In this document: piece by piece, positions 9,244 to 18,273 of the stretch | How positions within the stretch are numbered: the first letter of the stretch is position 1 | How the letters are laid out: every line of letters begins with the position of its first letter | DNA from: Candidatus Peribacteraceae bacterium | GTDB taxonomy: Bacteria > Patescibacteriota > Gracilibacteria > Peribacterales > Peribacteraceae | Length of the DNA: 34,322 nt | Direction: 5' to 3' | Assembly (NCBI GenBank): GCA_028711445.1 | Contig: JAQTSD010000015.1 | Coordinates: forward strand, 1 to 34,322 | The notes under the pieces: generated by a model | The model's database searches: none | What the model saw: the letters and a program-made list of their open reading frames with translations, nothing else | What the model was told of the DNA's origin: nothing | Program-made: the position numbers and the translations under genes

Positions 9244-10737
9244 GTGGCCTCGCATCCGCGTAAGTTCATCGCGCAACCGACCGAGGAGGACTTGAAAAAG
9301 TTCCCCGAAGCGGTGAAACATCTCATTAAGAAAGGGCGAGAACAACGTTACGTCACGCATCAGGAAATCATGGCTGCGGTGCCGACGGTGGAGGAGAACG
9401 TCGATTTGCTCGATGAGATCTACACGCTACTCACGGATCTGGGTATTCAGGTTATCGATGTGAAGGACACGCTGATTTGGGAGAAAAAAGGCAAAGCCGA
9501 GCTTGGAATGCCCGAGGCCACACAGGATCTTACGGAAGTTGCGACATTCGAAGAGTCAGAGGAGGAGGCATCGGCGGAAGGGGAGTCTGAGGATGAAGAT
9601 GAAGCCGTTTCGACTGCAGAGAAGATTGACATCGATGACGACGATGCGGCTCTCGACGTCATCGCGACAGCCGGCATTGTCATGGATGAGAAAGAAATTA
9701 CCGAAGAGGAGAAGACGAAACGGCGGCGCGAACGCGAAGTGGATCTCCTTGAGATCAGCAATGACTCGGTGCGCATGTATCTCTCGGAGATCGGCCGCGT
9801 TCCGCTCATCGATGCGCGCAAGGAAGTGGAGCTTGCACGGCGTATTCGCAAGGGCGATGCCGCGGCTAAGCAGCAGCTTGCAGAAGCAAATCTTCGCCTC
9901 GTCGTTTCCATCGCAAAGAAGTATATCGGTCGCGGACTTTCCTTCTTGGATCTTATCCAAGAGGGGAATATCGGTCTCTTTCGCGCTGTCGAGAAATTTG
10001 ATCCCGAGCGCGGATTCAAGTTCTCCACGTATGCGACATGGTGGATCCGCCAGGCAATCACGCGGGCGATCGCCGATCAGGCACGCACCATCCGCATCCC
10101 TGTGCATATGGTCGAGACCATCAATAAGCTCACACACACGCAGCGCCGTCTCGTGCAGGAGCTCGGCCGCGAACCGACGGTGGAAGAGCTCGCCGTCGAG
10201 ATGGAGATGGACATCAAGAAAGTGCGTCATATTCAGAAAATCAGTCAGGACATCATCTCCCTCGAGTCGCCGGTAGGGTCCGAGGAGGACAGCAAACTTG
10301 GAGATTTCATCGAGGATGAGGATGCGGTGAATCCATTCGAGGCGACGAATCGCCAACTGCGCAAGGAAAATGTGCATGCAATGCTGGAGTTTCTCACACC
10401 CCGCGAGCGCAAGATCATTGAGATGCGTTTCGGGCTCAGAGACGGAATCGGTCACACGCTCGAGGAGGTGGGCAAGGAATTCGGTGTCACACGCGAGCGC
10501 ATTCGCCAGATCGAAGCCAAGGTCTTACAGAAGATGCGCGATCATCCGCGTTCTATGACCATCCGCGAACACGGTGGGTCTCCAAAGCGTGTCGGGTTCT
10601 CCGCCATGCAAGCATTCAGCCAGGGCAAGCTCTGTCCGGAGTGTTTGCGTGGGAGCTTGGTGCAAGTGGTCAAAAAAGGAGAGAAGCTCTTCAAGTGTGA
10701 CCATTGTGCGTATGAGGTGACGAAGACAGCAGTATGA
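9244..10737 (+). CDS. rpoD: Primary sigma factor (sigma70 family) with acidic N-terminal linker and C-terminal zinc ribbon
   Basis: Region 1.2 ([15 protein letters not shown]), 2.x ([50 protein letters not shown]), 4.2 ([23 protein letters not shown]), then CPEC-X17-CDHC; GTG start. Confidence 0.95.
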   Translation: MASHPRKFIAQPTEEDLKKFPEAVKHLIKKGREQRYVTHQEIMAAVPTVEENVDLLDEIYTLLTDLGIQVIDVKDTLIWEKKGKAELGMPEATQDLTEVATFEESEEEASAEGESEDEDEAVSTAEKIDIDDDDAALDVIATAGIVMDEKEITEEEKTKRRREREVDLLEISNDSVRMYLSEIGRVPLIDARKEVELARRIRKGDAAAKQQLAEANLRLVVSIAKKYIGRGLSFLDLIQEGNIGLFRAVEKFDPERGFKFSTYATWWIRQAITRAIADQARTIRIPVHMVETINKLTHTQRRLVQELGREPTVEELAVEMEMDIKKVRHIQKISQDIISLESPVGSEEDSKLGDFIEDEDAVNPFEATNRQLRKENVHAMLEFLTPRERKIIEMRFGLRDGIGHTLEEVGKEFGVTRERIRQIEAKVLQKMRDHPRSMTIREHGGSPKRVGFSAMQAFSQGKLCPECLRGSLVQVVKKGEKLFKCDHCAYEVTKTAV

Positions 10738-10754
10738 GCGATTGAGTAGCAGAA

Positions 10755-10781
10755 AAAGCGGGCAATGGATTTGCCCGCTTT
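10755..10781. terminator. Bidirectional intrinsic terminator
   Basis: AAAGCGGGCAA-TGGAT-TTGCCCGCTTT, 11-bp stem with A/T flanks, between convergent rpoD and the DUF378-like gene. Confidence 0.75.
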
Positions 10782-10797
10782 CCTTCGAATCATTGAA

Positions 10798-11010
10798 TCA
10801 GTCGCATGAACACTTGCTCCCTTTCCAGGCAACCACGAGGCCGGAAAGACCGACAAGGATGTAGACGATGTTCTCGAGTTGCGCGGAAGAGCCGATGATC
10901 AGATTCACCACATTCAGATTGCGGCCGAGAAAAGCTCCGACGCCGACGAGGCCCCAGTTGAGTGCGCCGATGATGACGAGAATCTTGGCGATGACGTAGA
11001 CCAACTTCAT
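10798..11010 (-). CDS. DUF378-family small membrane protein
   Basis: MKLVYVIAKILVIIGALNWGLVGVGAFLGRNLNVVNLIIG...ENIVYILVGLSGLVV matches the DUF378 pattern (ALNWGLVG). Confidence 0.75.
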   Translation of the reverse strand: MKLVYVIAKILVIIGALNWGLVGVGAFLGRNLNVVNLIIGSSAQLENIVYILVGLSGLVVAWKGSKCSCD

Positions 11011-11264
11011 AGGATGAGGGGGGAAGGAAGTAGTCAATTCGTTACGGTAGCACAACTCTTGTTGGGAGGAAGTTGCTGTATATATTCATTGATAGCATGG
11101 TTGCATTTGCTCTGTGAGAGTTTAATTCCCTCTTTTTTGTCAGAAACGCTTCATCATCAGAGCCCCTTCTCCCGGCCTCGTGCTTTCTTGCCGACCCCTC
11201 TAAAATGCAGGTTCGCTTCATCGGTTCTACTGACCGCGGCAGCATGACCTTCCCCTTCACCTCC

Positions 11265-11290
11265 GGTACGTCGCCCGCGGGCGACGTACC
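11265..11290. repeat. 26-bp perfect palindrome GGTACGTCGCCCGCGGGCGACGTACC
   Basis: Equals its own reverse complement; flanked by CCTCC...GGAGG extending the hairpin. Confidence 0.9.
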
Positions 11291-11343
11291 TCTGTGGAGG
11301 CGGAACCTACATTCGGCTGTTTATTGTCTGCTATGCTTCCGTC

Positions 11344-14334
11344 ATGCCGAAAAAGAAAACGACGGAAGGGGGAGGGCAGCGTGCGATAGTTCCTTCTTTT
11401 GAGACGGCCTATAAACGCTTAAATGAAGCCCAGCGTGCGGCGGTGGATACCATCGAGGGGCCGGTCATGTGCGTGGCGGGGCCGGGAACGGGAAAGACCG
11501 AAGCGGTAGCACTGCGCGTCGCCAATATCCTGCGCAAAACGCACGCGCGTCCCGGGAACATCCTCTGCCTGACGTTCTCCGTTTCCGCGGCAACGGCCAT
11601 GCGCGAGCGGCTTCGCGCTCTCATCGGGTCGGATGCCTATGGCGTGACGGTGCGCAACTTTCATGGATTTTGCAGCGATCTCATCGGCGATTATCCGTTG
11701 GTTTTCGATGCGTGGTCCGCGCTCGAGCAGATCAGCGATGTGGAGAGGTATCGGCAAGTGAACAAAATAATAGATCAACTTTTACCTGATCTGATACTGG
11801 TGAATCGAAAACAACCGTACTCACGTACGAAGGAGATCATTGCGTGCATTTCTTCTCTCAAGCGCGAGGGGAAGACGGATCGGAAGGACTTGCTGCGCAT
11901 CGCCGATACGTACGAGGCGGATCTTACGGGTAGGAGCAAGGAGGGGACGAAAGCAGCGGAGAAGAATCTTCTCGCCGCGCGCAAGTTCCGCGAATTCCTG
12001 GAGGTTTTCTTCCGATACCAGCAGATGCTGGTATCCACGCAGCGCTACGACTATGACGACATGATTCTCTACTGCATCCGTGCGCTGACGGAGGAAGATT
12101 GGCTGCTCGCGGGGCTGCAGGAGCGTTACCAGTATATCCTCGTCGATGAGTTTCAGGATACGAACGGCGCGCAGGCACAGCTTGTTTCTCTCCTCACGAC
12201 TCCACGCATGCCGGAAGACAAGCCCAATCTCTTCGTAGTGGGTGATGATGATCAGGCGATCTACCGGTTTCAGGGGGCGAATCTCCTCAATATCCTCAAG
12301 TTTCGCGATCGCTTTCCGTCCGCACCTGTCATCGTCCTGACGAAGAGTTACCGTTGCACGCAAGGCATCCTCGATGCGGCAGAGTCCCTCATCGCCGTAA
12401 ACACCGAGCGGCTGGTAGGACGTATCGAAGGTCTCGACAAACATCTCACTTCTGCGATATCGGTGGAGGGGCCCTCTCCGCAGCTCCTCTTCGCACCGAG
12501 TGATGCGACGGAAGCGTGGATGGTGGGCGATATCGTCGAGGACACCCTGCGCCGCGGGATTGCTCCGGAGGAGATCGCCATTCTCGTGCAGACGAATGCG
12601 GAGCTCCTCATGCATTACGATGTACTCACGGCGCGCGCCATCCCCGTGGAGACGAAAGGGAAGGCGGATCTCCTGAACCATCCGTACGTCCGGCAGGCGG
12701 TGACTGTGATGCGGGGGGTGGCTCATCCTCAGACAACCGCGGCTCTGAGTGCCGCTATTTCCTGCGAGTGCTTCGGATGCCACCCGGCGGACATCGCACG
12801 TCTCAATGGCTTCGCTCGTGAGCAGGAGATAACGCTGCAGGAACTCCTACTCAAGATGGATGCTCCAATCGAAGGATTGCCGAAGCTGACAGACAGCTCC
12901 TCTGTCATCGCTGCCCGTGATTGCATCTTGGATCTCCATAACAAATTGGCGACCCGTACGGTCATAGATACGCTCGAACATCTCCTGAAAGAGTCTCATT
13001 TGCTGGAGCGAGCGAAAGGGGAGGGGAAGGGCGGGAAATTCAACGCTTCGCACTTCGCTGCATTGCAGGAGTTCTTCGATCGGCTCAAATATCGTGCGTA
13101 TGAACAGCCGGAATTTGGTTTCGAGTCGTTCCTGAACGATCTGGAGTTCTACGAAAACCCCGAGTATTCCGATCTGCGCATGAGCTATGTCCTCCCGCAT
13201 CTTGCGGATAAGGGGGTGCAGCTCATGACGGCGCATCAGAGCAAGGGATTGGAGTTCACGACTGTCATTCTCCCGAACTTCCGCGAGGGACACTGGGACA
13301 AGCGGCATCATCCGTCCGGCCTCTCCCTTCCGGAAAATCTTCTCTTCGGCTGGGAAAAGGAACAGAAAACATTTGAGCGCAATCAGGATGAACGGAGAGT
13401 GGCGTACGTCGCCATGACGCGGGCGAAGCGCGAGCTGATCTTCACTTGTCCGAAGGAACTCACCGCCCTCGACAAGATCCGCGCCGTCTCCCCGTCGGGG
13501 TTCTTCGCGGAGGCGGGTAAGCTTCCAGAGGCGTTGCGGGATCTCAAGGATCCGACCGGCGCGTCGCTCCTGCTCCATGCGCCCCTGCGCGACTTCGACA
13601 GCGAGATGAAGGCGTTCCTGTGTTCCCGCCTCAAGGAGTACGCGCTCTCCGTCACGGCGCTGAATCATTTCTTGGAAGACCCAAAAATCTTCCTCGAGAT
13701 CGATCTGCTTTCTACTCCTCAAGCCAAGGAGGCAAGTCTCATTTACGGGAATGCCGTGCATGAGGCTCTCAAGAAGTGGGGGCTGAAGGTGATGGCAGGG
13801 GAGGGAATGGGCGTGGAGGGATTCGTTGCAGCATTCCGTAGCTATCTGGAGACGAGGGAAATCCTCACGGATGCCGAGCGCAGGCGTCTCATGGCACACG
13901 GTGAGGAGAATCTCCCGCGCTACTTTAAGGAGCGTCTCGATGGCCCCCTGCCAATCGTACACAAGGTGGAGCATGTGGTTGTCACGCACTTCGAGGATGT
14001 GCCGATCAAGGGAAAGATCGATCGCATCGATCTCCTCTCTCCCGACTCCGCCCGCGCTGTGATCATCGACTACAAGACCGGTAGACCCAAGACGGAGAAG
14101 CAAATTCGCGATGAGGGGGATTACTTCCGGCAACTTGAGTTCTATGCCCTTCTTCTCGAGGAGAAAAATTCCCCCCTCAAGCCGGAGAGCTATGTATTGG
14201 ATTTCATCGGCGAGGGAACGGATCACCCTGTGAGGCGGGCGTTTCAGATTTCTTCATCGGAGCTTGCCGACTTAAAAAAGATCGTCAAAGCTGTCTGGGC
14301 AAAGATCATGGCACTGGAATTCACGCGGCTGTAG
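11344..14334 (+). CDS. UvrD/Rep-family SF1 helicase with C-terminal PD-(D/E)xK (RecB-like) nuclease domain
   Basis: AGPGTGKT, VDEFQDTN, VGDDDQAIYRFQGA, LMTAHQSKGLEF, VAYVAMTRAKREL; C-terminal IKGKIDRIDLL...AVIIDYKTGRPK. Confidence 0.93.
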   Translation: MPKKKTTEGGGQRAIVPSFETAYKRLNEAQRAAVDTIEGPVMCVAGPGTGKTEAVALRVANILRKTHARPGNILCLTFSVSAATAMRERLRALIGSDAYGVTVRNFHGFCSDLIGDYPLVFDAWSALEQISDVERYRQVNKIIDQLLPDLILVNRKQPYSRTKEIIACISSLKREGKTDRKDLLRIADTYEADLTGRSKEGTKAAEKNLLAARKFREFLEVFFRYQQMLVSTQRYDYDDMILYCIRALTEEDWLLAGLQERYQYILVDEFQDTNGAQAQLVSLLTTPRMPEDKPNLFVVGDDDQAIYRFQGANLLNILKFRDRFPSAPVIVLTKSYRCTQGILDAAESLIAVNTERLVGRIEGLDKHLTSAISVEGPSPQLLFAPSDATEAWMVGDIVEDTLRRGIAPEEIAILVQTNAELLMHYDVLTARAIPVETKGKADLLNHPYVRQAVTVMRGVAHPQTTAALSAAISCECFGCHPADIARLNGFAREQEITLQELLLKMDAPIEGLPKLTDSSSVIAARDCILDLHNKLATRTVIDTLEHLLKESHLLERAKGEGKGGKFNASHFAALQEFFDRLKYRAYEQPEFGFESFLNDLEFYENPEYSDLRMSYVLPHLADKGVQLMTAHQSKGLEFTTVILPNFREGHWDKRHHPSGLSLPENLLFGWEKEQKTFERNQDERRVAYVAMTRAKRELIFTCPKELTALDKIRAVSPSGFFAEAGKLPEALRDLKDPTGASLLLHAPLRDFDSEMKAFLCSRLKEYALSVTALNHFLEDPKIFLEIDLLSTPQAKEASLIYGNAVHEALKKWGLKVMAGEGMGVEGFVAAFRSYLETREILTDAERRRLMAHGEENLPRYFKERLDGPLPIVHKVEHVVVTHFEDVPIKGKIDRIDLLSPDSARAVIIDYKTGRPKTEKQIRDEGDYFRQLEFYALLLEEKNSPLKPESYVLDFIGEGTDHPVRRAFQISSSELADLKKIVKAVWAKIMALEFTRL

Positions 14335-14467
14335 AAGCGTTAGCCGTTTTCTCTAAGCCGAACTTTTCGTTTATGTGGAGCAGTAAAAGTAATCCACAGC
14401 GACTTCAAAAGACGTTCGAAGGATCCGGATCGATGTGAACTTGCGGGTGAGGGGGTATACTTGGCGC

Positions 14468-15373
14468 ATGTCATCTCCGAAAGAAGATCATCAGTCCGAT
14501 GTTTCTTCTTCTCCGCATTTGCACGGAGTCGGAAAGCCCCGGCTACGCATTTCGGCGTCGGGAGAAGTGCAAGGGAGCATGGCCGGAGTACGTCAGCAGC
14601 TCGAACGGGTCATTCCACAACTTGCACAGCTTCCGGATGGGGAGACGCCACTGTCTGTCGATCTTCCTTCCATGACACTTGAAGTGGCTCATCCACAGAT
14701 GTCAGGAGTAATGGATGTTCTCAGGGATGTGGAGCGGGTAAGTCTTCGTGTGACGATGGCGGGGGGTGAGCTCACAGCCTTGCGCATTCTTGCTGCCAGA
14801 CCTTCGGAGGGGGGCATCAGATCTTTTTCTGGTTCAGCACAGCAATCCTCCGAAGCTGCCGGTTCGGTAACAATCGAAGATCTGAAGAAGATGAGCGGTC
14901 AAGCGGCAGGTGCCTTGGCTGCGCGGCGTCAGCGCGGCAAAATCGGGCAGTTTCTTCATCGCATTGGCCGTGTCATTGGTTTGGAGTCCTCATTGCGGGA
15001 GGAAGAAGGAGAACATCAGTTGAGCGGGGAGGTGGAGGGAGGAAAACATATCCCAACCGCAGCGGAGCTTGCCAGGAAGTTTCTTTCCACGGGGACAACG
15101 GGGGGAGGTGAACGGGAGACGTCGCTCGGCTTTCGCACACGTTATTTGAGGCAGTTGATGGAGGTTGTACCGGGAGAAGCTCAGAAATGTGTCCGAGCAG
15201 CCGATGCGAAAGGGTTGGAGACATTGGCAAAATCGCTCGGAGAGGTTGCGGCACACCCGGCATTTTCCACCGTCATGGAGGTGCTGACAAAAGGAGGGGG
15301 AGGAGAGGGTGCCCCACATCGCAGGGGCTTTTCGGGGGAGGGCATGGGGGATCCGAGCATTTGCAACGGATGA
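14468..15373 (+). CDS. Hypothetical protein (possibly truncated by a frameshift near its 3' end)
   Basis: ATG 14468 (MSSPKEDHQSDVSSSPHLHG...) six nt after TATACT; no family recognised. Confidence 0.55.
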   Translation: MSSPKEDHQSDVSSSPHLHGVGKPRLRISASGEVQGSMAGVRQQLERVIPQLAQLPDGETPLSVDLPSMTLEVAHPQMSGVMDVLRDVERVSLRVTMAGGELTALRILAARPSEGGIRSFSGSAQQSSEAAGSVTIEDLKKMSGQAAGALAARRQRGKIGQFLHRIGRVIGLESSLREEEGEHQLSGEVEGGKHIPTAAELARKFLSTGTTGGGERETSLGFRTRYLRQLMEVVPGEAQKCVRAADAKGLETLAKSLGEVAAHPAFSTVMEVLTKGGGGEGAPHRRGFSGEGMGDPSICNG

Positions 15374-15521
15374 AGGCATCCTATGCCCATTTGCAGCAGA
15401 CAACGGCATCCCGTCTTGCCCGTCTTCAGGGAAAGGTAAAGACCTATGGTCCCGCTCGACAATCCACACGGACAAAGGCGAGCGGAACACTCGGAGGATG
15501 GCGGAAGGGTGGGTCGTAGAG

Positions 15522-15575
15522 ATTGTCCGAGCTGTTTGGGCGAAGATCACGGCGCTGGATTTCACGCGTCTCTGA
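15522..15575 (+). pseudogene. Remnant or copy of the UvrD C-terminal tail (IVRAVWAKITALDFTRL*)
   Basis: Aligns with IVKAVWAKIMALEFTRL* at 14281-14334; 14/17 residues and 41/51 nt identical by hand count. Confidence 0.6.
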
Positions 15576-15873
15576 CGCTCTGCGCTCGCAATGCCGTGCG
15601 GATTTCTAATGCTTTGCTATTCACTCGTAGACGTACCGCCGCGGCGATGAAAGACGGGGAGGCGGTAGCGTACTCGGGGAGTGATTGGTAGAAAGCCAAT
15701 CGTGCCTTGGCGGCTTCGGAGAGATCTGTTCGGATCTGTGCGATCTGCTTGGCGCCCAGATCATTGAATCGCTGCATCTGCGCTTCGATTGCGGCTTCCA
15801 CGAGGGGCTCTACTGCCAGCCGTTCGGTCCCTGTGTTCAAGTCTTGATTGAGTCCTTCTTCTCGTTCGGGCAT
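15562..15873 (-). CDS. Hypothetical protein; coding appearance extends upstream (KEKTSKECVDERIPECFDGSPFPDSS), so the start is uncertain
   Basis: MPEREEGLNQDLNTGTERLAVEPLVEAAIEAQMQRFNDLGAKQIAQIRTDLSEAAKARLAFYQSLPEYATASPSFIAAAVRLRVNS... Confidence 0.5.
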   Translation of the reverse strand: MPEREEGLNQDLNTGTERLAVEPLVEAAIEAQMQRFNDLGAKQIAQIRTDLSEAAKARLAFYQSLPEYATASPSFIAAAVRLRVNSKALEIRTALRAQSVRDA

Positions 15874-15949
15874 GGATGAATCGGGGAAAGGAGAGCCATC
15901 AAAGCATTCTGGAATTCGCTCGTCAACGCATTCCTTTGAGGTTTTCTCC

Positions 15950-16447
15950 TTATCGGCAGGGTTCTTTCCAAGGACGCACGCACCTGTTCCTCGGCGCGCA
16001 CCACGTGTAGCCGGCTGATGTGTAACAGCCGTGGGCATCCCTGTCGCAGCCGACGCACTTAACGGAGATCGAAGATGAGGACGAAGACGAGGTGGACGAT
16101 TCGGAGGATGCAAACGATGAAGAGGAGGATGTCAGATTTTTACAGGGGTCGACGGAGTAGTTGAGGGTGAATCCGGCAGCACTGCAGGTGGGAAACACGC
16201 GGCCGTCCGAGCATCTCTTGGGATTGCAGTGGGGGGCAACGAACACAGATAATTTCTTGCATTGAGCAGTTTTTTGGATGCAGCGTCTCTGGAACACACA
16301 CCATCGCTCGGTGGGTTTCGCGCAGCCGTGTGCGTCCAAGTGGATGATCCCCGTTCGTGCCGCCGCCGTGCCGGCAAACGTCATGAATGCGATGGCAGAA
16401 GCTGCGAGCAGCGGGGAAAACAGAGAGAGTACTTTGGAAGTTTTCAT
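15950..16447 (-). CDS. Secreted Cys-rich protein with Ser-rich linker and two copies of a DAxGC...WC...C motif
   Basis: Signal peptide-like MKTSKVLSLFSPLLAASAIAFMTFAGTAAA; DAHGCAKPTERWCVFQRRCIQKTAQC and DAHGCYTSAGYTWCAPRNRCVRPWKEPC. Confidence 0.7.
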   Translation of the reverse strand: MKTSKVLSLFSPLLAASAIAFMTFAGTAAARTGIIHLDAHGCAKPTERWCVFQRRCIQKTAQCKKLSVFVAPHCNPKRCSDGRVFPTCSAAGFTLNYSVDPCKNLTSSSSSFASSESSTSSSSSSSISVKCVGCDRDAHGCYTSAGYTWCAPRNRCVRPWKEPCR

Positions 16448-16625
16448 GAAAGGGGGAGAAGAACAATGAAAGAATGTAGCGAATTGGCGGTAACCTGTCG
16501 AGGTTTGTGCAGAGGGGGGCTTCGCACCGGGCAATGCGCGTTGACAAAAATGTGGCGTTGAGTGTTTTTTAGACGGTTGGAACATTTCTTTCGTGCTTGG
16601 AGGTTGCAGAGCAATTGATGACGTA

Positions 16626-17231
16626 TCACTTGTGATGCCCGAGAGTAATCGTGAGGTGTTCCTTCAAGAGATGGGCCGCTCTTCCCCTGTGACTTGTACT
16701 ATTTTTTTGTTCAATAGATAAGGCGGAGAAGACACGATCGTGGCCTTCGGGCTTGAAACAAGCGGAGATGGGAAGGCCTGGGAGATAGTCGGCTTCGAGT
16801 TTCTCCGTGATGATCCCTTCGCAGCGTCCTTCGAAGACATGGAGAGAACCGCCTGCATCGATGTACGCGAGCGTGCAGAGGAAAGCGGCGCGCTTGTTAC
16901 CTTCCGTACGCATGCGTTTGAGGAAGTACGAGATCCATTCTTCATCGCTTGCTGCGGGCCCCGCGCCCCAACGTCGTGTGTGAATCCCGAGTTCATCTTT
17001 CAGTGCTTCCACGATGATTCCCGAGTCGTCGGCGACGGTAGGCATCTTCGAATGTTTGAAATAGTGCCGGGCTTTCTCAATGGCGTTCTCGAGAAACGTG
17101 TCGGCGGACTCGGGCGGCACTTCCGTGATGTCCAGATGCATGGGTGTGAGGACGGTGACGGGAAGATCCGCGAGTACCTGCGAGATTTCGATGACTTTGC
17201 CGGGATTGGAGGAGCCGAGGAGAAGGTGCAC
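16626..17231 (-). CDS. rdgB: Non-canonical purine NTP pyrophosphatase (RdgB/HAM1 family)
   Basis: LLLGSSNPGKVIEI, FLENAIEKARHY, PTVADDSGIIVEAL; GTG start. Confidence 0.88.
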   Translation of the reverse strand: MHLLLGSSNPGKVIEISQVLADLPVTVLTPMHLDITEVPPESADTFLENAIEKARHYFKHSKMPTVADDSGIIVEALKDELGIHTRRWGAGPAASDEEWISYFLKRMRTEGNKRAAFLCTLAYIDAGGSLHVFEGRCEGIITEKLEADYLPGLPISACFKPEGHDRVFSALSIEQKNSTSHRGRAAHLLKEHLTITLGHHK

Positions 17232-17253
17232 GCGGGCATTCTACCCTCTTTCA

Positions 17254-18093
17254 TCATTCACACTTCTCTTCCCATGCCCGGATGCACTTCTGCTTCGCGG
17301 CACACCAGCTGTAGCCAGCGGAGGTATAGCAGCCATACGCGTCTTTCTGGCCTCCTATTTGTTGGGGCGGGTAGTCCGTCTGTTCCAAGGCGTCGCAATC
17401 CCTCGGGCAGGTGCCACCATGGCAGGAGGTGAGGCAGCCTTCCTGCATATTTCCGACAGGGCAGTTCGTTACACAGGTAGGCGCCTCGCCAATCTCGCAG
17501 ATCTCATTGCCGCAGATTGCAGTACAATCCTCCGGGCAGAGCGTGCAAGGTTTGCAGGTTGCACCAACTGTGCATGTTGGGCAAACCGCCATCTCACTGG
17601 GTTCGCATTTGCCATTACCGCACGCGGACTTGGGGGGAGAGGGAGAGGGAAAAGTGACTTCCGTGAGGCAGGCAGAGCCGCATCCGTCCCCATCTGCCAT
17701 ATTTGCATCATCGCACTGTTCCCCCGTTTGCACGATGCCGTCTCCGCAGTGGCCGAGACCGATATTCTGGCGAATCCTCTCTATCTGCTCGCGCATCGGC
17801 TGCACGACATTTTTGTCATAGCGGTCGATCATGACTGTCACCTGTGCGCGTGTCACAGGATCATCCGGTCCGAATGTTCCATTGTTGTATCCCTGCACCA
17901 CTCCCGTACGTACCATGGTGGCAACGGAGGGAGCGAAAAAGGTGTTCTTCTGCACATCGGGGAACATTTGCATGCTCGCGGTCGGTGTGGCGGTGGATAT
18001 GGCGGATTCTGTGGCGAGCTGTCCGAGCGCCGTCCCTGCGAGCGTGACGGCCACACCGCTTACGAACATGAGCAGAGATCTGAAGGATCGCAT
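17254..18093 (-). CDS. Exported Cys-rich protein: SLH domain, DUF4215-like repeat, Cys-rich modules and C-terminal DAYGC...WC...C motif
   Basis: Signal peptide; FPDVQKNTFFAPSVATMVRTGVVQGYNNGTFGPDDPVTRAQVTVMIDRY (SLH); CGDGIVQTGEQCDDANMADGDGCGSAC (DUF4215); DAYGCYTSAGYSWCAAKQKCIRAWEEKC. Confidence 0.82.
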   Translation of the reverse strand: MRSFRSLLMFVSGVAVTLAGTALGQLATESAISTATPTASMQMFPDVQKNTFFAPSVATMVRTGVVQGYNNGTFGPDDPVTRAQVTVMIDRYDKNVVQPMREQIERIRQNIGLGHCGDGIVQTGEQCDDANMADGDGCGSACLTEVTFPSPSPPKSACGNGKCEPSEMAVCPTCTVGATCKPCTLCPEDCTAICGNEICEIGEAPTCVTNCPVGNMQEGCLTSCHGGTCPRDCDALEQTDYPPQQIGGQKDAYGCYTSAGYSWCAAKQKCIRAWEEKCE

Positions 18094-18273
18094 GGATGAA
18101 TGGGGGAAGAACAGAGAATGCTAGGTACATTCTCATGGGGAATGCAAGAACAATACCGACTTCTGTGAGTCTTTATCGTCTTTGTCCGGTGGCAAAGTTG
18201 GTGCCAAAACACCGGCGTGCCGCTCCATTTTACCAGCTTTTGCAGGAGGCCATGAGCGAAAACTCGAGGGTAT

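Noticed and set aside
12847-14226. 459-aa antisense ORF opposite the UvrD-like gene
   Set aside because: Shadow ORF; the plus strand carries all helicase and nuclease motifs.
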